Assembly (NCBI RefSeq): GCF_044377145.1
Contig: NZ_JBILJQ010000004.1
Span: forward strand, 66,816 to 130,815
Reading direction: 5' to 3'
Length of the DNA stretch: 64,000 nucleotides
From: Aquimonas sp044377145
GTDB taxonomy: Bacteria > Pseudomonadota > Gammaproteobacteria > Xanthomonadales > Xanthomonadaceae
Position 1 is the stretch's first letter. Each line of letters opens with the position of its first letter. Of this stretch, positions 9,239-18,067 are shown piece by piece. Both the position numbers and the translations under genes were made by a program. Under the pieces are notes generated by a model, which saw only the letters and a list, made by a program, of their open reading frames with translations, was not told the DNA's origin and did not search any database.

Positions 9239-10177
9239 ATGAGCAAGATCCTGATCGTTGCCGATCATCTGAACGGCCAGTTGAACGGCGCCGTCGCGCG
9301 CTGCGTGACCGCCGCGCGCGCCATTGACGGCGCCGAGATCCACATCGTCGTGCTGGCAGCGGACCCAGCGCCGCTGGCCGCGCAGGCGGCCGCCATTGAG
9401 GGCGTGGCCAAGGTGCTCACGGTCGCGAACGCCGCGTTCGCGCATCTGATCGCACAGCAGGTCGCGCCCGCCATGGCCCAGATCGCCACCGGCTACAGCC
9501 ACGTGTTCGGCCCCAGCAGCAGCTTCGGCAAGGACGTGATGCCCGCCATCGCCGCCCTGCTCGACGCGCCGCAGGTGTCCGACCTGATGAGCGTCGAGAG
9601 CAGCCACCGCTTCACCCGGCCGATCTATGCCGGCAACGCGATCATCACGGTCGAAGCACCGGCCGACAAAACCGTGGTTGCCACGGTGCGTTCGGCCTCG
9701 TGGCCGGCCACCGGCAACGGCGGCGCAGCGTCGATTGAAACCGTCAGCGTCGAGGCCACCCTGCCCAACCACACCCAGTTCGTTGAACTCAAACAGGGCA
9801 GCTCCGATCGCCCGGACCTGCAGGCGGCCGCGAAGGTTGTCTCCGGCGGGCGCGCGCTCGGCTCGGCCGAGGCGTTCTCGATCATCTACAGCCTGGCCGA
9901 CAAGATGGGCGCGGCGGTTGGCGCTTCACGTGCTGCCGTCGACGCCGGCTACGTGCCGAACGAGCTGCAGGTCGGCCAGACCGGCAAGATCATCGCGCCA
10001 GAGCTGTACATCGCCTGCGGTATCTCGGGTGCGATCCAGCACCTGACCGGCATCAAGGACGCCGGCACCATCGTTGCCATCAACAAGGACAGCGAGGCGC
10101 CGATCTTCGAAGTGGCTGACTTTGGCCTGGTCGGCGACCTGTTCACCCTGGTGCCGGAGCTTGAAAAAGCCCTGTAG
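9239..10177 (+). CDS. etfA: Electron transfer flavoprotein alpha subunit
   Basis: FAD-carrying partner of EtfB, 312 residues from the ATG at 9239, which has AGGAG nine bases upstream; an ATG is not available closer to etfB. The C-terminal FAD-binding domain is complete: SGGRALGSAEAF, GAAVGASRAAVDAGYVPNE, QVGQTGKIIAPELYIACGIS and GAIQHLTGIKDAGTIVAINK, the family signature. The order etfB-etfA is the usual one. Confidence 0.97.
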   Translation: MSKILIVADHLNGQLNGAVARCVTAARAIDGAEIHIVVLAADPAPLAAQAAAIEGVAKVLTVANAAFAHLIAQQVAPAMAQIATGYSHVFGPSSSFGKDVMPAIAALLDAPQVSDLMSVESSHRFTRPIYAGNAIITVEAPADKTVVATVRSASWPATGNGGAASIETVSVEATLPNHTQFVELKQGSSDRPDLQAAAKVVSGGRALGSAEAFSIIYSLADKMGAAVGASRAAVDAGYVPNELQVGQTGKIIAPELYIACGISGAIQHLTGIKDAGTIVAINKDSEAPIFEVADFGLVGDLFTLVPELEKAL

Positions 10178-10200
10178 TTCGAGGCGCATGGGGCTCAAGT

Positions 10201-10233
10201 ACACGGCGGCCTTGTGCCGCCGTGTGTTTTTTT
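10201..10233 (+). terminator. Strong rho-independent terminator of etfBA
   Basis: Perfect 10-bp stem acacggcggc / gccgccgtgt (10201-10210 and 10216-10225) with a five-base loop, followed by g and a run of T. It lies 23 nt after the etfA stop codon. Confidence 0.9.
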
Positions 10234-10502
10234 GGGGGGCAGCTGTCGCGGCGGCAAGCCGACCGAACAGCTACGATTCTCGCTTCCGCACCACCGCCGA
10301 TCTCAAACTCTTGGCCGGTGGCGCGCGCTCATGCCATCGGGAACACCGGCGTGAGATCTCTGTCAGACGCCAGGCGTCGCTCGCAGGCCCTGCGCAGATC
10401 TGCATTTACTGCCTTATGATCGACAGTGACACCACCGAACAGTCACATTTTTGGTCCGCCTGGGTCTACTGCCGGCTTCACCACTTTCAATGACGGGAGA
10501 AC
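10234..10502 (+). promoter_or_regulatory. 269-bp spacer holding the promoter of the next gene
   Basis: Between the etfBA terminator and the secreted TonB-C-like gene at 10503. The last 100 bases are less GC-rich than the surroundings, as expected for a promoter, but I could not assign -35/-10 boxes with confidence. The GGGAG at 10496-10500 is the downstream gene's Shine-Dalgarno. No RNA gene or repeat was recognised. Confidence 0.35.
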
Positions 10503-11336
10503 ATGATGAGAGCACTCTTGGGTTTGTGTTTTGCTTGCGCGCTGCTGCTGGCGTCGACCTTTGGCATGACGGCCGCCATAGCCTCCGATGACAGTAACGC
10601 GCTGTATGTCAGCGGGATCATCGAAGTCGATGCCACCGGCAAGGTCGAGACTGTACGTGTGACCTCAAGCCCGCTACGGCCCGAGATGGAGCAACGCGTG
10701 CTTGAGGCGGTTCGCGGCTGGACTTTCAATCCGTTCGAGGTCGATGGCGTGGCACGGCGCATTCGCACTTCGATGGACCTGCGGCTTGAGCTGGTCAAGC
10801 GCGAGCAGGGCCATGTACTGGAATTCGCGGAGACCCGTTTCGGCCAACCGGTGCTGATAGCTTCGCGGGCGCCGAGATATCCTTCAATCCACCTGGAGCG
10901 GCGCTTGGGCGCAAGCCTGCTGATGGCGATCACCGTTGAGGACGATGGTAGCGTCAGCTCGGCGGAACCGGTGCGCGGGCAGATCATCGGCGCGCGGCTG
11001 GGCGGCGAGAACGACATCAGACAAGCGCTGAAGCCGTTTGCACAGTCAGCCCGAAACGCGATGCTGGCGTGGCGCTACGACTTTCTGGAGCCGGTAAGCA
11101 ACGGCGAGAAGCGTCGTTTCCTGGTGCCAATCAAGTACACGCTCAGCGGTCCCGGGATGACCGCATCGCAGCACGTTTCGGAGCCCGTCCTGTTCGAGAA
11201 TGCCGCCGCGCTCGACGATGCACTGGACAATCTGCTGGCGCAGCAGGGAGCCTCCGGCGATCAATCTGCAGCCACTCCGCTGCAGCCGGGCCTCACCCTG
11301 CGTGAGGATGCAGAGATCAGCGGGCTGGCGCTGTGA
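10503..11336 (+). CDS. Secreted protein with two TonB-C-like segments, function unknown
   Basis: 277 residues with a signal peptide (about 1-26, ending near TAAIAS). Two stretches resemble the beta-alpha-beta of the TonB C-terminal domain: SGIIEVDATGKVETVRVTSS with VLEAVRGWTFNPFEVDG (about 35-85), and APRYPSIHLERRLGASLLMA with ITVEDDGSVSSAEPV (about 122-160), followed by a similar ARNAMLAWRYDF element. It lacks the membrane anchor and proline-rich spacer of real TonB, so it is unlikely to energise transport. GGGAG precedes the ATG; an ATG one codon later is equally possible. A weak hairpin follows at 11388. Confidence 0.65.
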   Translation: MMRALLGLCFACALLLASTFGMTAAIASDDSNALYVSGIIEVDATGKVETVRVTSSPLRPEMEQRVLEAVRGWTFNPFEVDGVARRIRTSMDLRLELVKREQGHVLEFAETRFGQPVLIASRAPRYPSIHLERRLGASLLMAITVEDDGSVSSAEPVRGQIIGARLGGENDIRQALKPFAQSARNAMLAWRYDFLEPVSNGEKRRFLVPIKYTLSGPGMTASQHVSEPVLFENAAALDDALDNLLAQQGASGDQSAATPLQPGLTLREDAEISGLAL

Positions 11337-11387
11337 CCGGATGATCCAAGACCGTTGACCCACCTGGGTCGGCGGATCCTTTGCCAA

Positions 11388-11418
11388 GCGGCGGCCTTCT
11401 GGCCGCCACTTGCGCTTT
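11388..11418 (+). terminator. Weak terminator-like hairpin
   Basis: ggcggcc / ggccgcc (11390-11396 and 11401-11407) with a ttct loop. A TTTT run follows only after eight more bases, so termination may be inefficient. It lies between the convergent TonB-C-like and alkaline phosphatase genes. Confidence 0.4.
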
Positions 11419-11522
11419 TGCGGGCTTGAACGGCGCGCAAGCGCGTCCTACACACCGCGAATCAGCTAGTCCGACCTCTGCACGAATCATGTCGCGGTGT
11501 CGACCGAGGCTTCGCTGCCAGA

Positions 11523-13214
11523 TCAGCGCGGGTTGTCACTCCGGACAGCGGATTCCGCCGCGCGCAGCATCGGCTGCGCCTGCAGCAGAAGATGGAAAAT
11601 CACGTTCTGTTCCATCACACCACGCACTGTCTCCGCACCCGGGCCGAGCGCGTAGACAGCAACGTCTTCGCCACCGTGAGTCTCGCTAGCCAGCGCCCAC
11701 AGGCTGGGCTGCACGAAGTCCGGCGCGGTGGTGTCTACCGCTTCCAGATCGGGTCGCGCATCGACGGCAGCGAAGCGCTCGGGTTCGTGCGGATAGCGCT
11801 TCGGGCCGGCGGGCTGCAGTTCGCTCTCGCTGGCGTAGCCGGGGCCGTTTATGTAGCCCAGCGTGGTATAGACGCGACCGGTCAGATCACGCTTGAGCTT
11901 CACGTCATCGGTGCCGGTGCGGTCGCTGACCTTGCCGAGAATCGGATTGCCGCGGTGGCTGTAGCCGGCGAAGCTCAGCACGTGGCTGTGGTCGGCGGTG
12001 ACGACGATCAACGTGTCTTCGACCGAAGTCGCCGCTTGCGCCGCCGCGACAGCATCGGACAGGGCGATGGTGTCGGTCAGAGCGCGGTAGGCGTTGTTGG
12101 CGTGGTGGGCATGGTCGATGCGACCGGCTTCCACCACCAACAGAAAGCCCCGCTGCTCGCGCTGCAATCGCCGGATGGCGGCGGCGACCATCTCGGCCAG
12201 ACTGGGCTCGCCGCCGACATCCGCGGAGCGGTCGTGCTCATACTGCATATGGCCCGGCTGGAACAGGGCGAATACCTTGTCGGCCGAGGCGAAGTCGATG
12301 CCGTCGAAGCCCGCGCGATTCCACGCGTAGTGCCCCTCGGGATGGCGCGTCTGCCATTCGGCAACGAGGTCGCGACCGTCCTCGCGCAGTCCGCGGCTTT
12401 CGGGGTATTCGGGGTCGGTCGCCGTCGCCGGCATGAACATCTGCCGGCCGCCACCCATCACCACCTCGATGCCGTCACCATGGTCGAACTCGATCAGCTG
12501 CCGCGCGATGTCGGCGCAGGCGGCGCGGTCGGCGGCGGGCACCAGCGCATCGGCCTCCCAATCACGGAGCGGCGTGTGTGCGTAAGTGGCGGCCGGGGTC
12601 GCGTGCGTGATGCGGGTGGTGGTCACCACGCCGGTCGCCAGCCCGACCTGTTCGGCCAACTGCAGCAGACTGGGCAGGTCGGTGCCCTGCGCTGATGCGC
12701 AGTCGCCGTAGCGCGCGCGACCATCGAGACCGATCACGCCAGCGCGGGTCTTCACGCCGCTCATCATCGCGCTCATGGTGCCGGCCGAATCCGGCGTCTG
12801 CATATCGGTGTTGTAGGTCTTGCTGTAGCCGGTGTGCGGAAAAGCCTCAAAGCTCAGCAGGTTCTCTTCGCCGGTCGCGCCGCGGCGCTGGCCTTCGAGG
12901 ATGCGGGCGGCCGCGACCGTGGTCGGGCCCATGCCATCACCCACGAACAGGATCAGATTGCGCGCCGATGCATCGCCCGCGCCCCGCGCGCGCGCCGCTG
13001 CGGCGCCCGCGGCGTACCAGCTGGCGGGGTGCTCGTCGTGAGTGCCGACTTGCAGCAGGGGCGCGGGCATGCCGGTCGGACGTGCAGGCGGCTCAGCGCG
13101 CTGATGGGCGCTGGTGCAGGCCGCGATCAGCAGCAGCCCGGGAGCCGCAGCCAGCGCACGCCTCAGCGGATGCTGACGCGCGCCGGCGGCGGAAACGCGA
13201 TGGGGAAAAAGCAT
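11523..13214 (-). CDS. Alkaline phosphatase, PhoA superfamily, lipoprotein
   Basis: Periplasmic phosphomonoesterase that releases phosphate from organic esters. 563 residues. A lipoprotein signal is visible: arginines, then GLLLIAAC with the lipidated Cys at 33. Catalytic core: VGDGMGPTT (metal-binding Asp about 93), TPDSAGTMSAMMSG with the nucleophile Ser at about 143, VVEAGRIDHAHHANN and TADHSHV (zinc ligands), and ETHGGEDVAVYALGPGAE near the C-terminus. It is longer than E. coli PhoA and lipidated, so probably membrane-attached. No phosphate-regulon genes or clear Pho box were seen nearby. Confidence 0.9.
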   Translation of the reverse strand: MLFPHRVSAAGARQHPLRRALAAAPGLLLIAACTSAHQRAEPPARPTGMPAPLLQVGTHDEHPASWYAAGAAAARARGAGDASARNLILFVGDGMGPTTVAAARILEGQRRGATGEENLLSFEAFPHTGYSKTYNTDMQTPDSAGTMSAMMSGVKTRAGVIGLDGRARYGDCASAQGTDLPSLLQLAEQVGLATGVVTTTRITHATPAATYAHTPLRDWEADALVPAADRAACADIARQLIEFDHGDGIEVVMGGGRQMFMPATATDPEYPESRGLREDGRDLVAEWQTRHPEGHYAWNRAGFDGIDFASADKVFALFQPGHMQYEHDRSADVGGEPSLAEMVAAAIRRLQREQRGFLLVVEAGRIDHAHHANNAYRALTDTIALSDAVAAAQAATSVEDTLIVVTADHSHVLSFAGYSHRGNPILGKVSDRTGTDDVKLKRDLTGRVYTTLGYINGPGYASESELQPAGPKRYPHEPERFAAVDARPDLEAVDTTAPDFVQPSLWALASETHGGEDVAVYALGPGAETVRGVMEQNVIFHLLLQAQPMLRAAESAVRSDNPR

Positions 13215-13445
13215 GTGTTCGAACTCGACGGCAGAATTGCGGCGAAGTCTATCGTCTCAACGATGACAGCAACCCGCGTCTGCACCCGATCGCCCGCACG
13301 GCACCCGCCGCACGTGCGCCCTCAAACTTTGCCAAATTTCGTCGAAAATACACTATTTGTTCCCAAATGGTCCCAAAATCGAGTCGACTTGCGTGCAAGG
13401 CAGCGGCTAGCTTGGGGCCACTTCCACCACGTAAAGAGGTGTTCC

Positions 13446-13922
13446 ATGCGAATCATCGTTCTCGGTCTGATGGCTGCCGGCAGTTTCCTGATGCTCTCTG
13501 CCGACACCCGTGCTCAGGTTGGGGGGGCGGGGCCCCATTGGTGCTCCACGGGCACCGTCGTCCCGGTTGCCGACTTCACGTTCTATCCGGAACTGCTCGC
13601 AAATGGAGGCCTTGCACGGCTGGCCGTGGGATCAGCTGCGCCCGCCGCAGCTGGCAGCTGGCAAGCCAAAGACAAGGGCATCTTTGACGAGGACTATCCG
13701 CCGTACCCGGAAGAAGAGATCGAGGCCGTCGAGGTGCTTGCAGTCGCCGCCGCGTCACTGCATTGCGCCCAGTACACCATCGCGGGTGACTCCAACAGCG
13801 AGATCGGCACCGCGACCGCAGCCATCAACGATCTCGATGCCGTTGTGCGGGCGAATCTGGTCGGCTCCTATGACCCGAGTCGCAGTCTGACCGGCACCTG
13901 CATGCGCTGCGCTGCCAACTGA
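13446..13922 (+). CDS. Small secreted protein of unknown function
   Basis: 158 residues from the ATG at 13446, which has AAGAGGTG eight bases upstream. The signal peptide is clear (MRIIVLGLMAAGSFLMLSAD, likely cleaved after TRAQ). The mature part has four cysteines (HWCS, LHCAQ, GTCMRC), probably two disulfides, an acidic proline-containing patch (about 81-92, DEDYPPYPEEE) and no recognisable domain. The 231 bp upstream include an AT-richer block at 13320-13385, likely its promoter. A small hairpin overlaps the end of the convergent neighbour. Confidence 0.6.
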   Translation: MRIIVLGLMAAGSFLMLSADTRAQVGGAGPHWCSTGTVVPVADFTFYPELLANGGLARLAVGSAAPAAAGSWQAKDKGIFDEDYPPYPEEEIEAVEVLAVAAASLHCAQYTIAGDSNSEIGTATAAINDLDAVVRANLVGSYDPSRSLTGTCMRCAAN

Positions 13923-13961
13923 GCCCAACAAGCAAGCAGAAGAACGCGACCGCCTCCGCAA

Positions 13962-13981
13962 GCGCGCCTTCAGGCGCGTTT
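13962..13981. terminator. Short hairpin between convergent genes
   Basis: cgcgcc / ggcgcg (13963-13968 and 13973-13978) with loop ttca, then ttt. It overlaps the stop codon of the minus-strand TPR protein and could stop the plus-strand transcript. Confidence 0.35.
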
Positions 13982-16180
13982 GCGGGTCCAGGCCAGAACG
14001 GACTCGATCAGGATCTCAAGCTCACGACGCTGTTGGACGCTGATCTCAAGCTCTGACAGCACGAAGTAGGCCGTTCGCAGTACCTCTCGCCAACGCGGCT
14101 TCTCGGGCAGGGTGTCCAGGCTGAGGTAGCGATCCAAAGCGCGTACACGCAGGCGCCCTTCGTCGATGGTGATTCGCCACACCCCGCTGCGCTCGGCCAG
14201 GTCAATCCGGGTCTTGCGCGTCATCCGCTCCCACAGATCAAGGCTTGCCTGCATCAAGGTCACCAGATGAGCGCGGAATGCATCCGGCGACTCCGGCCGC
14301 GCCACCGACTCCACCGCAGGCTTGAGCGCAGCCACGACATCGCCGGCGGGCTGCACCTCACGCGCAAGCACGAGCAGACCGAATTCCTCTTCCAGGTCAA
14401 GCCGCTGGCAGCGCAGCATCAGTGGAGCGATCTCATCCGAGGTGTCCGCCCCCACATCGAACTCCTGCTCTACCGGCGTCGGCAACTGTCCCTCGCCGCT
14501 CAACGACTCACGCTCAACCTGCTGCTGCGCCCAGTCGGCAGCAACCGGACCGAGTACCTCAGCGAGCGCTCGCCCGCGGACCTCTTCTGCAGCACGCGAG
14601 AGCAGCTCTGCCGCGGAGAAAGTGACAGCCCGGACTTTTCCGCTGGCATCAAAGATCAGCGCCGGGCTGGACTGACGCTCCAGCAACCACTCGGTTGAGC
14701 GCAGGTCGGCGCTGAGTGCGGCGGCGGCGGTGCGCGCCTCACGAATGCTGCGCTCAAGCATCTGTCGCTGCGCTTCCGCGGCCAGGCGCTGGCGATACAG
14801 GCGGCGCTGAAAGGTCAGCACCAAGGCGGCGAGAATCAGCAGCGCGCCTGCCCCGACCACCAGGGTCTGCGCACGGCGACGCGCGATCTCGGACCTCTGC
14901 AGCTCACTCTGACGCAGCAGTCGATCACGCTCGGATTCCGCCAGGGTCAAGTCAAGCCGCACTCGCAGCGCGTCCAGACGCTGGCTGTGGCGGGATTCCG
15001 AAAGCTGACGAGACAGCCGCAAATGCTCGCGCAGAAAGCCCAGCGCCTGATCCGGCCGCTGCAACAACTCGGCCAGTCGCGCGAGCTCGCCCTGAGCCTC
15101 TAGGGCCAAGGTCGGCCCAGCATCCACTTCGACTCGAATGGCACGCTGCAGGCTCGCAAAAGCGGCTTCGAATTCAGCCTTGGTGCGGGCCAGGCGGGCG
15201 ACGATCAGGTCTGCCGCCAACAGCTCGTTGCGGTCCAGCTGCCGACCCGCGTCGCGCGCGCGCTCAATCCAGACTGGCGCAAACTCCGGCGCATGTTCGG
15301 CTTCCAGCGATGCCCGCCGCAAGGCCAGCCGCAGCTGCTCGCGGGTGGCGTTGTTGTCCAGATACAGCTGCCAAGCCGCGTCCATATCGCGGCGCGACGC
15401 GCCCAGATCGCCGACCGCGGCCTCAACCATGGCCAGCTCTTCCAGGGTCGAACCGATCGCTACCGGAGAACCGGCTTCTTGATGCAATTGCAGCGCCCGG
15501 CGCAGGATGTCGGCAGCGCGTACGTTGTCGCCGAGCTCGGTGTAGAGGCCACCGATATTGACCAAGGTGCTGCCCAGATCGCGATCATTGTTGGCCTCCT
15601 TGGCCGCCAAGCTGGCCTGCAGATGCCCCAGCGCGGCGCCGTAGTCGCCCATCTGCCAGTACACCACGCCCACGTCGTTTTCGCTGATCGCGATCGCTTG
15701 GACATCGCCAACCGAGCGCGCAATCGCCAGCGCCTCCAGAAACCGTCCCAGCGCCTCGGCTCGACGCCCCGCCCCATAGGCCAACTGCCCGCGTCGACGC
15801 GCAATCCGCTGCGAGGCCAAGGGATCGCTGACCTTCGCCAACAGCAGGCTGGCATCGTCCAACGCCCGCTCCGCAAGCACCGCCTCAGCGCCGCGGATTG
15901 CCAGCTGGGTCACATGCATCAGGGCTTCAAACGCGGCGTCGTTCTCGTCGCGCGCGCGCAGCGCAACAGCGGCGGATTGGCACACGGCCAGTGCTTGCTG
16001 CGGGGCCTGCCGACGCAGCTGACGGCATTCGCGCAGCTCGGGCGGAACCTCCGCTGCTGGCGTCTGCGCCATGCTCGCTAAAGGCCAAAAAACCAGCAGC
16101 GCCATCGCATAGGCACCATTGACGGAACGCGGACTGGCAACGACGGCGGCTCGCGCCACTCGGGCAATCAACTGCAGCAC
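13970..16180 (-). CDS. TPR - membrane helix - PAS sensor protein with uncharacterised C-terminal domain
   Basis: 736 residues from a GTG at 16180. I chose it because GGGGGGAGG lies eight bases upstream; an ATG 17 codons earlier has no such site. A signal sequence (ending LVFWPLASMAQ) is followed by TPR repeats in the periplasm (about 140-260, for example ENDVGVVYWQMGDYGAALGH), a coiled coil, one membrane helix (about 460-480) and a cytoplasmic PAS-like domain (SPALIFDASGKVRAVTFSAA). The last 100 residues carry no kinase, GGDEF or HTH signature that I recognise; they include WRITIDEGRLRVRALDRYLS and PRWREVLRTAYFVLSEL. It is probably a one-component membrane sensor. Confidence 0.75.
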   Translation of the reverse strand: MLQLIARVARAAVVASPRSVNGAYAMALLVFWPLASMAQTPAAEVPPELRECRQLRRQAPQQALAVCQSAAVALRARDENDAAFEALMHVTQLAIRGAEAVLAERALDDASLLLAKVSDPLASQRIARRRGQLAYGAGRRAEALGRFLEALAIARSVGDVQAIAISENDVGVVYWQMGDYGAALGHLQASLAAKEANNDRDLGSTLVNIGGLYTELGDNVRAADILRRALQLHQEAGSPVAIGSTLEELAMVEAAVGDLGASRRDMDAAWQLYLDNNATREQLRLALRRASLEAEHAPEFAPVWIERARDAGRQLDRNELLAADLIVARLARTKAEFEAAFASLQRAIRVEVDAGPTLALEAQGELARLAELLQRPDQALGFLREHLRLSRQLSESRHSQRLDALRVRLDLTLAESERDRLLRQSELQRSEIARRRAQTLVVGAGALLILAALVLTFQRRLYRQRLAAEAQRQMLERSIREARTAAAALSADLRSTEWLLERQSSPALIFDASGKVRAVTFSAAELLSRAAEEVRGRALAEVLGPVAADWAQQQVERESLSGEGQLPTPVEQEFDVGADTSDEIAPLMLRCQRLDLEEEFGLLVLAREVQPAGDVVAALKPAVESVARPESPDAFRAHLVTLMQASLDLWERMTRKTRIDLAERSGVWRITIDEGRLRVRALDRYLSLDTLPEKPRWREVLRTAYFVLSELEISVQQRRELEILIESVLAWTRKRA

Positions 16181-16289
16181 AATTCCATCCTCCCCCCGGA
16201 TAGATTCAACAGAAGCGGAACTTTCGCACATTCGCCCGCATTCGCCCGCGGCCGAGGGTCACCGGCTATCCCCCAACCGATCAATTGCC
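16181..16289. promoter_or_regulatory. Divergent promoter region (TPR-PAS protein / acetyltransferase)
   Basis: 109 bp between divergent starts. The minus-strand Shine-Dalgarno (tcctcccccc read forward, 16188-16197) is very strong. A direct repeat, cattcgcccg, occurs twice at 16229-16248. Promoter boxes could not be assigned. Confidence 0.35.
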
Positions 16290-16832
16290 ATGCCTGAAAT
16301 CATCACGCCTCGCCTGCTGCTACGCCCGCCGCTCGGTGCCGACTTCGACGCCTGGGCCCGCTTTATGGCAGATCCTGCGTCCGCGCGCTTCGTCGGCGGC
16401 GCGCAGCCACGCGCTTCTGCGTGGCGCGGTTTTCTGACAACGGTCGGGGCCTGGCAGATCCAGGGCTTCGGGATGTTCTCGGTGATCGAACGCGCCAGCG
16501 GAGAATGGCTCGGCAGAGTCGGCCCCTGGCAACCGGAGGGCTGGCCGGGCACCGAGGTTGGTTGGGGCCTGCTGACTGAGCATCAGGGCAAGGGCTATGC
16601 GCACGAGGCGGCGCAGGCCGCCATCGACTGGGCCTTCGCCACCCTGGGCTGGGATGAGGTCATTCATTGCATTGATCCCGACAACGCGCCGTCGCAACAG
16701 TTGGCGGTGCGCCTGGGGGCTCACAAAGACGGCCCGGGACAGCTGCCGCCGCCCTTCGAATCGGAGCGGATCGAGATCTGGCGGCAGAGTCGTTCCAACT
16801 GGGAGCGACGTTCACCGGGGTTGGGAATCTGA
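16290..16832 (+). CDS. GNAT acetyltransferase
   Basis: 180 residues from the ATG at 16290, where the family start motif begins (MPEIITPRLLLRPPLGADFD). Conserved elements: the glycine-rich VGPWQPEGWPGTEVGWGLL strand, the acetyl-CoA loop EHQGKGYAHEA and the closing DNAPSQQLAVRLGA. It fits the RimJ/RimL-like acetyltransferase_3 group; the substrate is unknown. It is divergent from the TPR-PAS gene and 121 bp upstream of an SDR gene in the same direction. Confidence 0.87.
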   Translation: MPEIITPRLLLRPPLGADFDAWARFMADPASARFVGGAQPRASAWRGFLTTVGAWQIQGFGMFSVIERASGEWLGRVGPWQPEGWPGTEVGWGLLTEHQGKGYAHEAAQAAIDWAFATLGWDEVIHCIDPDNAPSQQLAVRLGAHKDGPGQLPPPFESERIEIWRQSRSNWERRSPGLGI

Positions 16833-16953
16833 TTCGGCGGGCCCTTGTCGGTCTGCCGGTGCCGCTTTGGGCCCCAGCTCACCCCGGCACTGCTACGCTT
16901 GCGCGTTCTTCGACCTCGGCCGCCTCGGCGGCCCGCCACCGGATTGTCCGTTC

Positions 16954-17892
16954 ATGAACATCGTCGTCCTCGGCGGCACCGGCTTCGTCGGCAGCCACCT
17001 GATCCCGCGCCTGTCCGGCCTCGGCCATCAGCTCACCGTGCTCAGTCGCAATCCAGCGACCAAGCCCGAGCTCAGCGTACTGCCGAGCGTCAAACTCGCC
17101 GCGGTCGATGTTTACGATGCCGCAGCGCTCGCAGCCGCCGTGCGCGGCGCCGATGCGGTGATCAACCTGGTGGGCATCCTCAACGAGAAGGGCTTCGGCG
17201 GCGGCGGCTTTCGGCGCGCGCACGTCGAGTTGACCCAGCACGTGATCGCCGCCTGCAAAGCCGCGGGCGTGCGCCGGCTGCTGCAGATGAGCGCGCTGAA
17301 TGCCGGCCGCGGCGAAAGCCACTATCTGAAGACCCGCGGCGAAGCCGAAACCGCGGTCAAAGCTTCCGGGTTGGACTGGACGATCTATCAGCCGTCGGTG
17401 ATTTTTGGCCCCGGCGACGGCCTGTTCGGCCGCTTCAAGAGCCTGTTGGCGATTGCGCCCGTGTTGCCGCTGGCGCGGGCTTCAACGAAGTTCGCACCGG
17501 TCTACGTCGGGGACGTGGTCGCCGCGATGGTAAAGACCCTGAACGATAGCACCGCGCACAACCAGGTGTTCGAACTCTACGGCCCCGAGGTGCTGAGCCT
17601 CGCCGAGATCGTGCGCTACACCGCGCGCTGCATGCATCTGCGACGGCTGGTGATCCCGCTGCCCGACTCACTGGGTCGCCTGCAGGCGCTGATCATGGAC
17701 TTCGTGCCCGGCAAGCCGTTTTCGACCGACAATTTCCTTTCGCTGAAGCTCGATTCGGTCGGCGGTATCGACGGCCTGTATCGATTGAAGCTCGACAAGA
17801 CCCCGATCGAGGCGGTGATCCCGCAAATCCTGTTTCCACAGGGCAAGCAGGCGCGCCTTGATCGGTATCGCGGGGCGTCGGGGAGGCCTTGA
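16954..17892 (+). CDS. NDUFA9-like NAD(P)-binding SDR protein
   Basis: Atypical short-chain dehydrogenase of the complex I NDUFA9-like / NAD-dependent epimerase superfamily, 312 residues from the ATG at 16954. The N-terminal Rossmann motif is GGTGFVGSHL, followed by VINLVGILNEKG and LLQMSALNA, SHYLKTRGEAE replacing the classical YxxxK site, and YQPSVIFGPGDGLFGRF. Such proteins bind NADP(H) and in bacteria are often linked to ubiquinone or respiratory-complex upkeep; catalysis is not assured. Its stop codon sits four bases before a GATTCGGG repeat array. Confidence 0.85.
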   Translation: MNIVVLGGTGFVGSHLIPRLSGLGHQLTVLSRNPATKPELSVLPSVKLAAVDVYDAAALAAAVRGADAVINLVGILNEKGFGGGGFRRAHVELTQHVIAACKAAGVRRLLQMSALNAGRGESHYLKTRGEAETAVKASGLDWTIYQPSVIFGPGDGLFGRFKSLLAIAPVLPLARASTKFAPVYVGDVVAAMVKTLNDSTAHNQVFELYGPEVLSLAEIVRYTARCMHLRRLVIPLPDSLGRLQALIMDFVPGKPFSTDNFLSLKLDSVGGIDGLYRLKLDKTPIEAVIPQILFPQGKQARLDRYRGASGRP

Positions 17893-17896
17893 GGGC

Positions 17897-18060
17897 CGGG
17901 ATTCGTGATTCGGGATTGGGGATTCGTCCGAAGGCTGGCTCCCCGATACCCGTATCAGGTCCGCGTCTTTGCTTCCCGCCGCGGCACACCTGCAAAACGG
18001 CCGTCCGGCGACCTTCATCCCGCCGGCTGCGAATCCCGAATCCCGTATCCCAAATCCCGG
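17897..18060. repeat. GATTCGGG / GAATCCCG repeat element, copy 1
   Basis: A degenerate GGGATTC tract (17897-17925), a core of about 105 bp, then the inverted GAATCCCG tract (18031-18060). The inverted ends can fold into a long hairpin. It fills the gap between the convergent SDR and aminotransferase genes. The same architecture recurs at 39571-39704 and 55105-55440 with unrelated cores. Such arrays are common between genes in Lysobacterales. Confidence 0.85.
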
Positions 18061-18067
18061 CTCTCAA

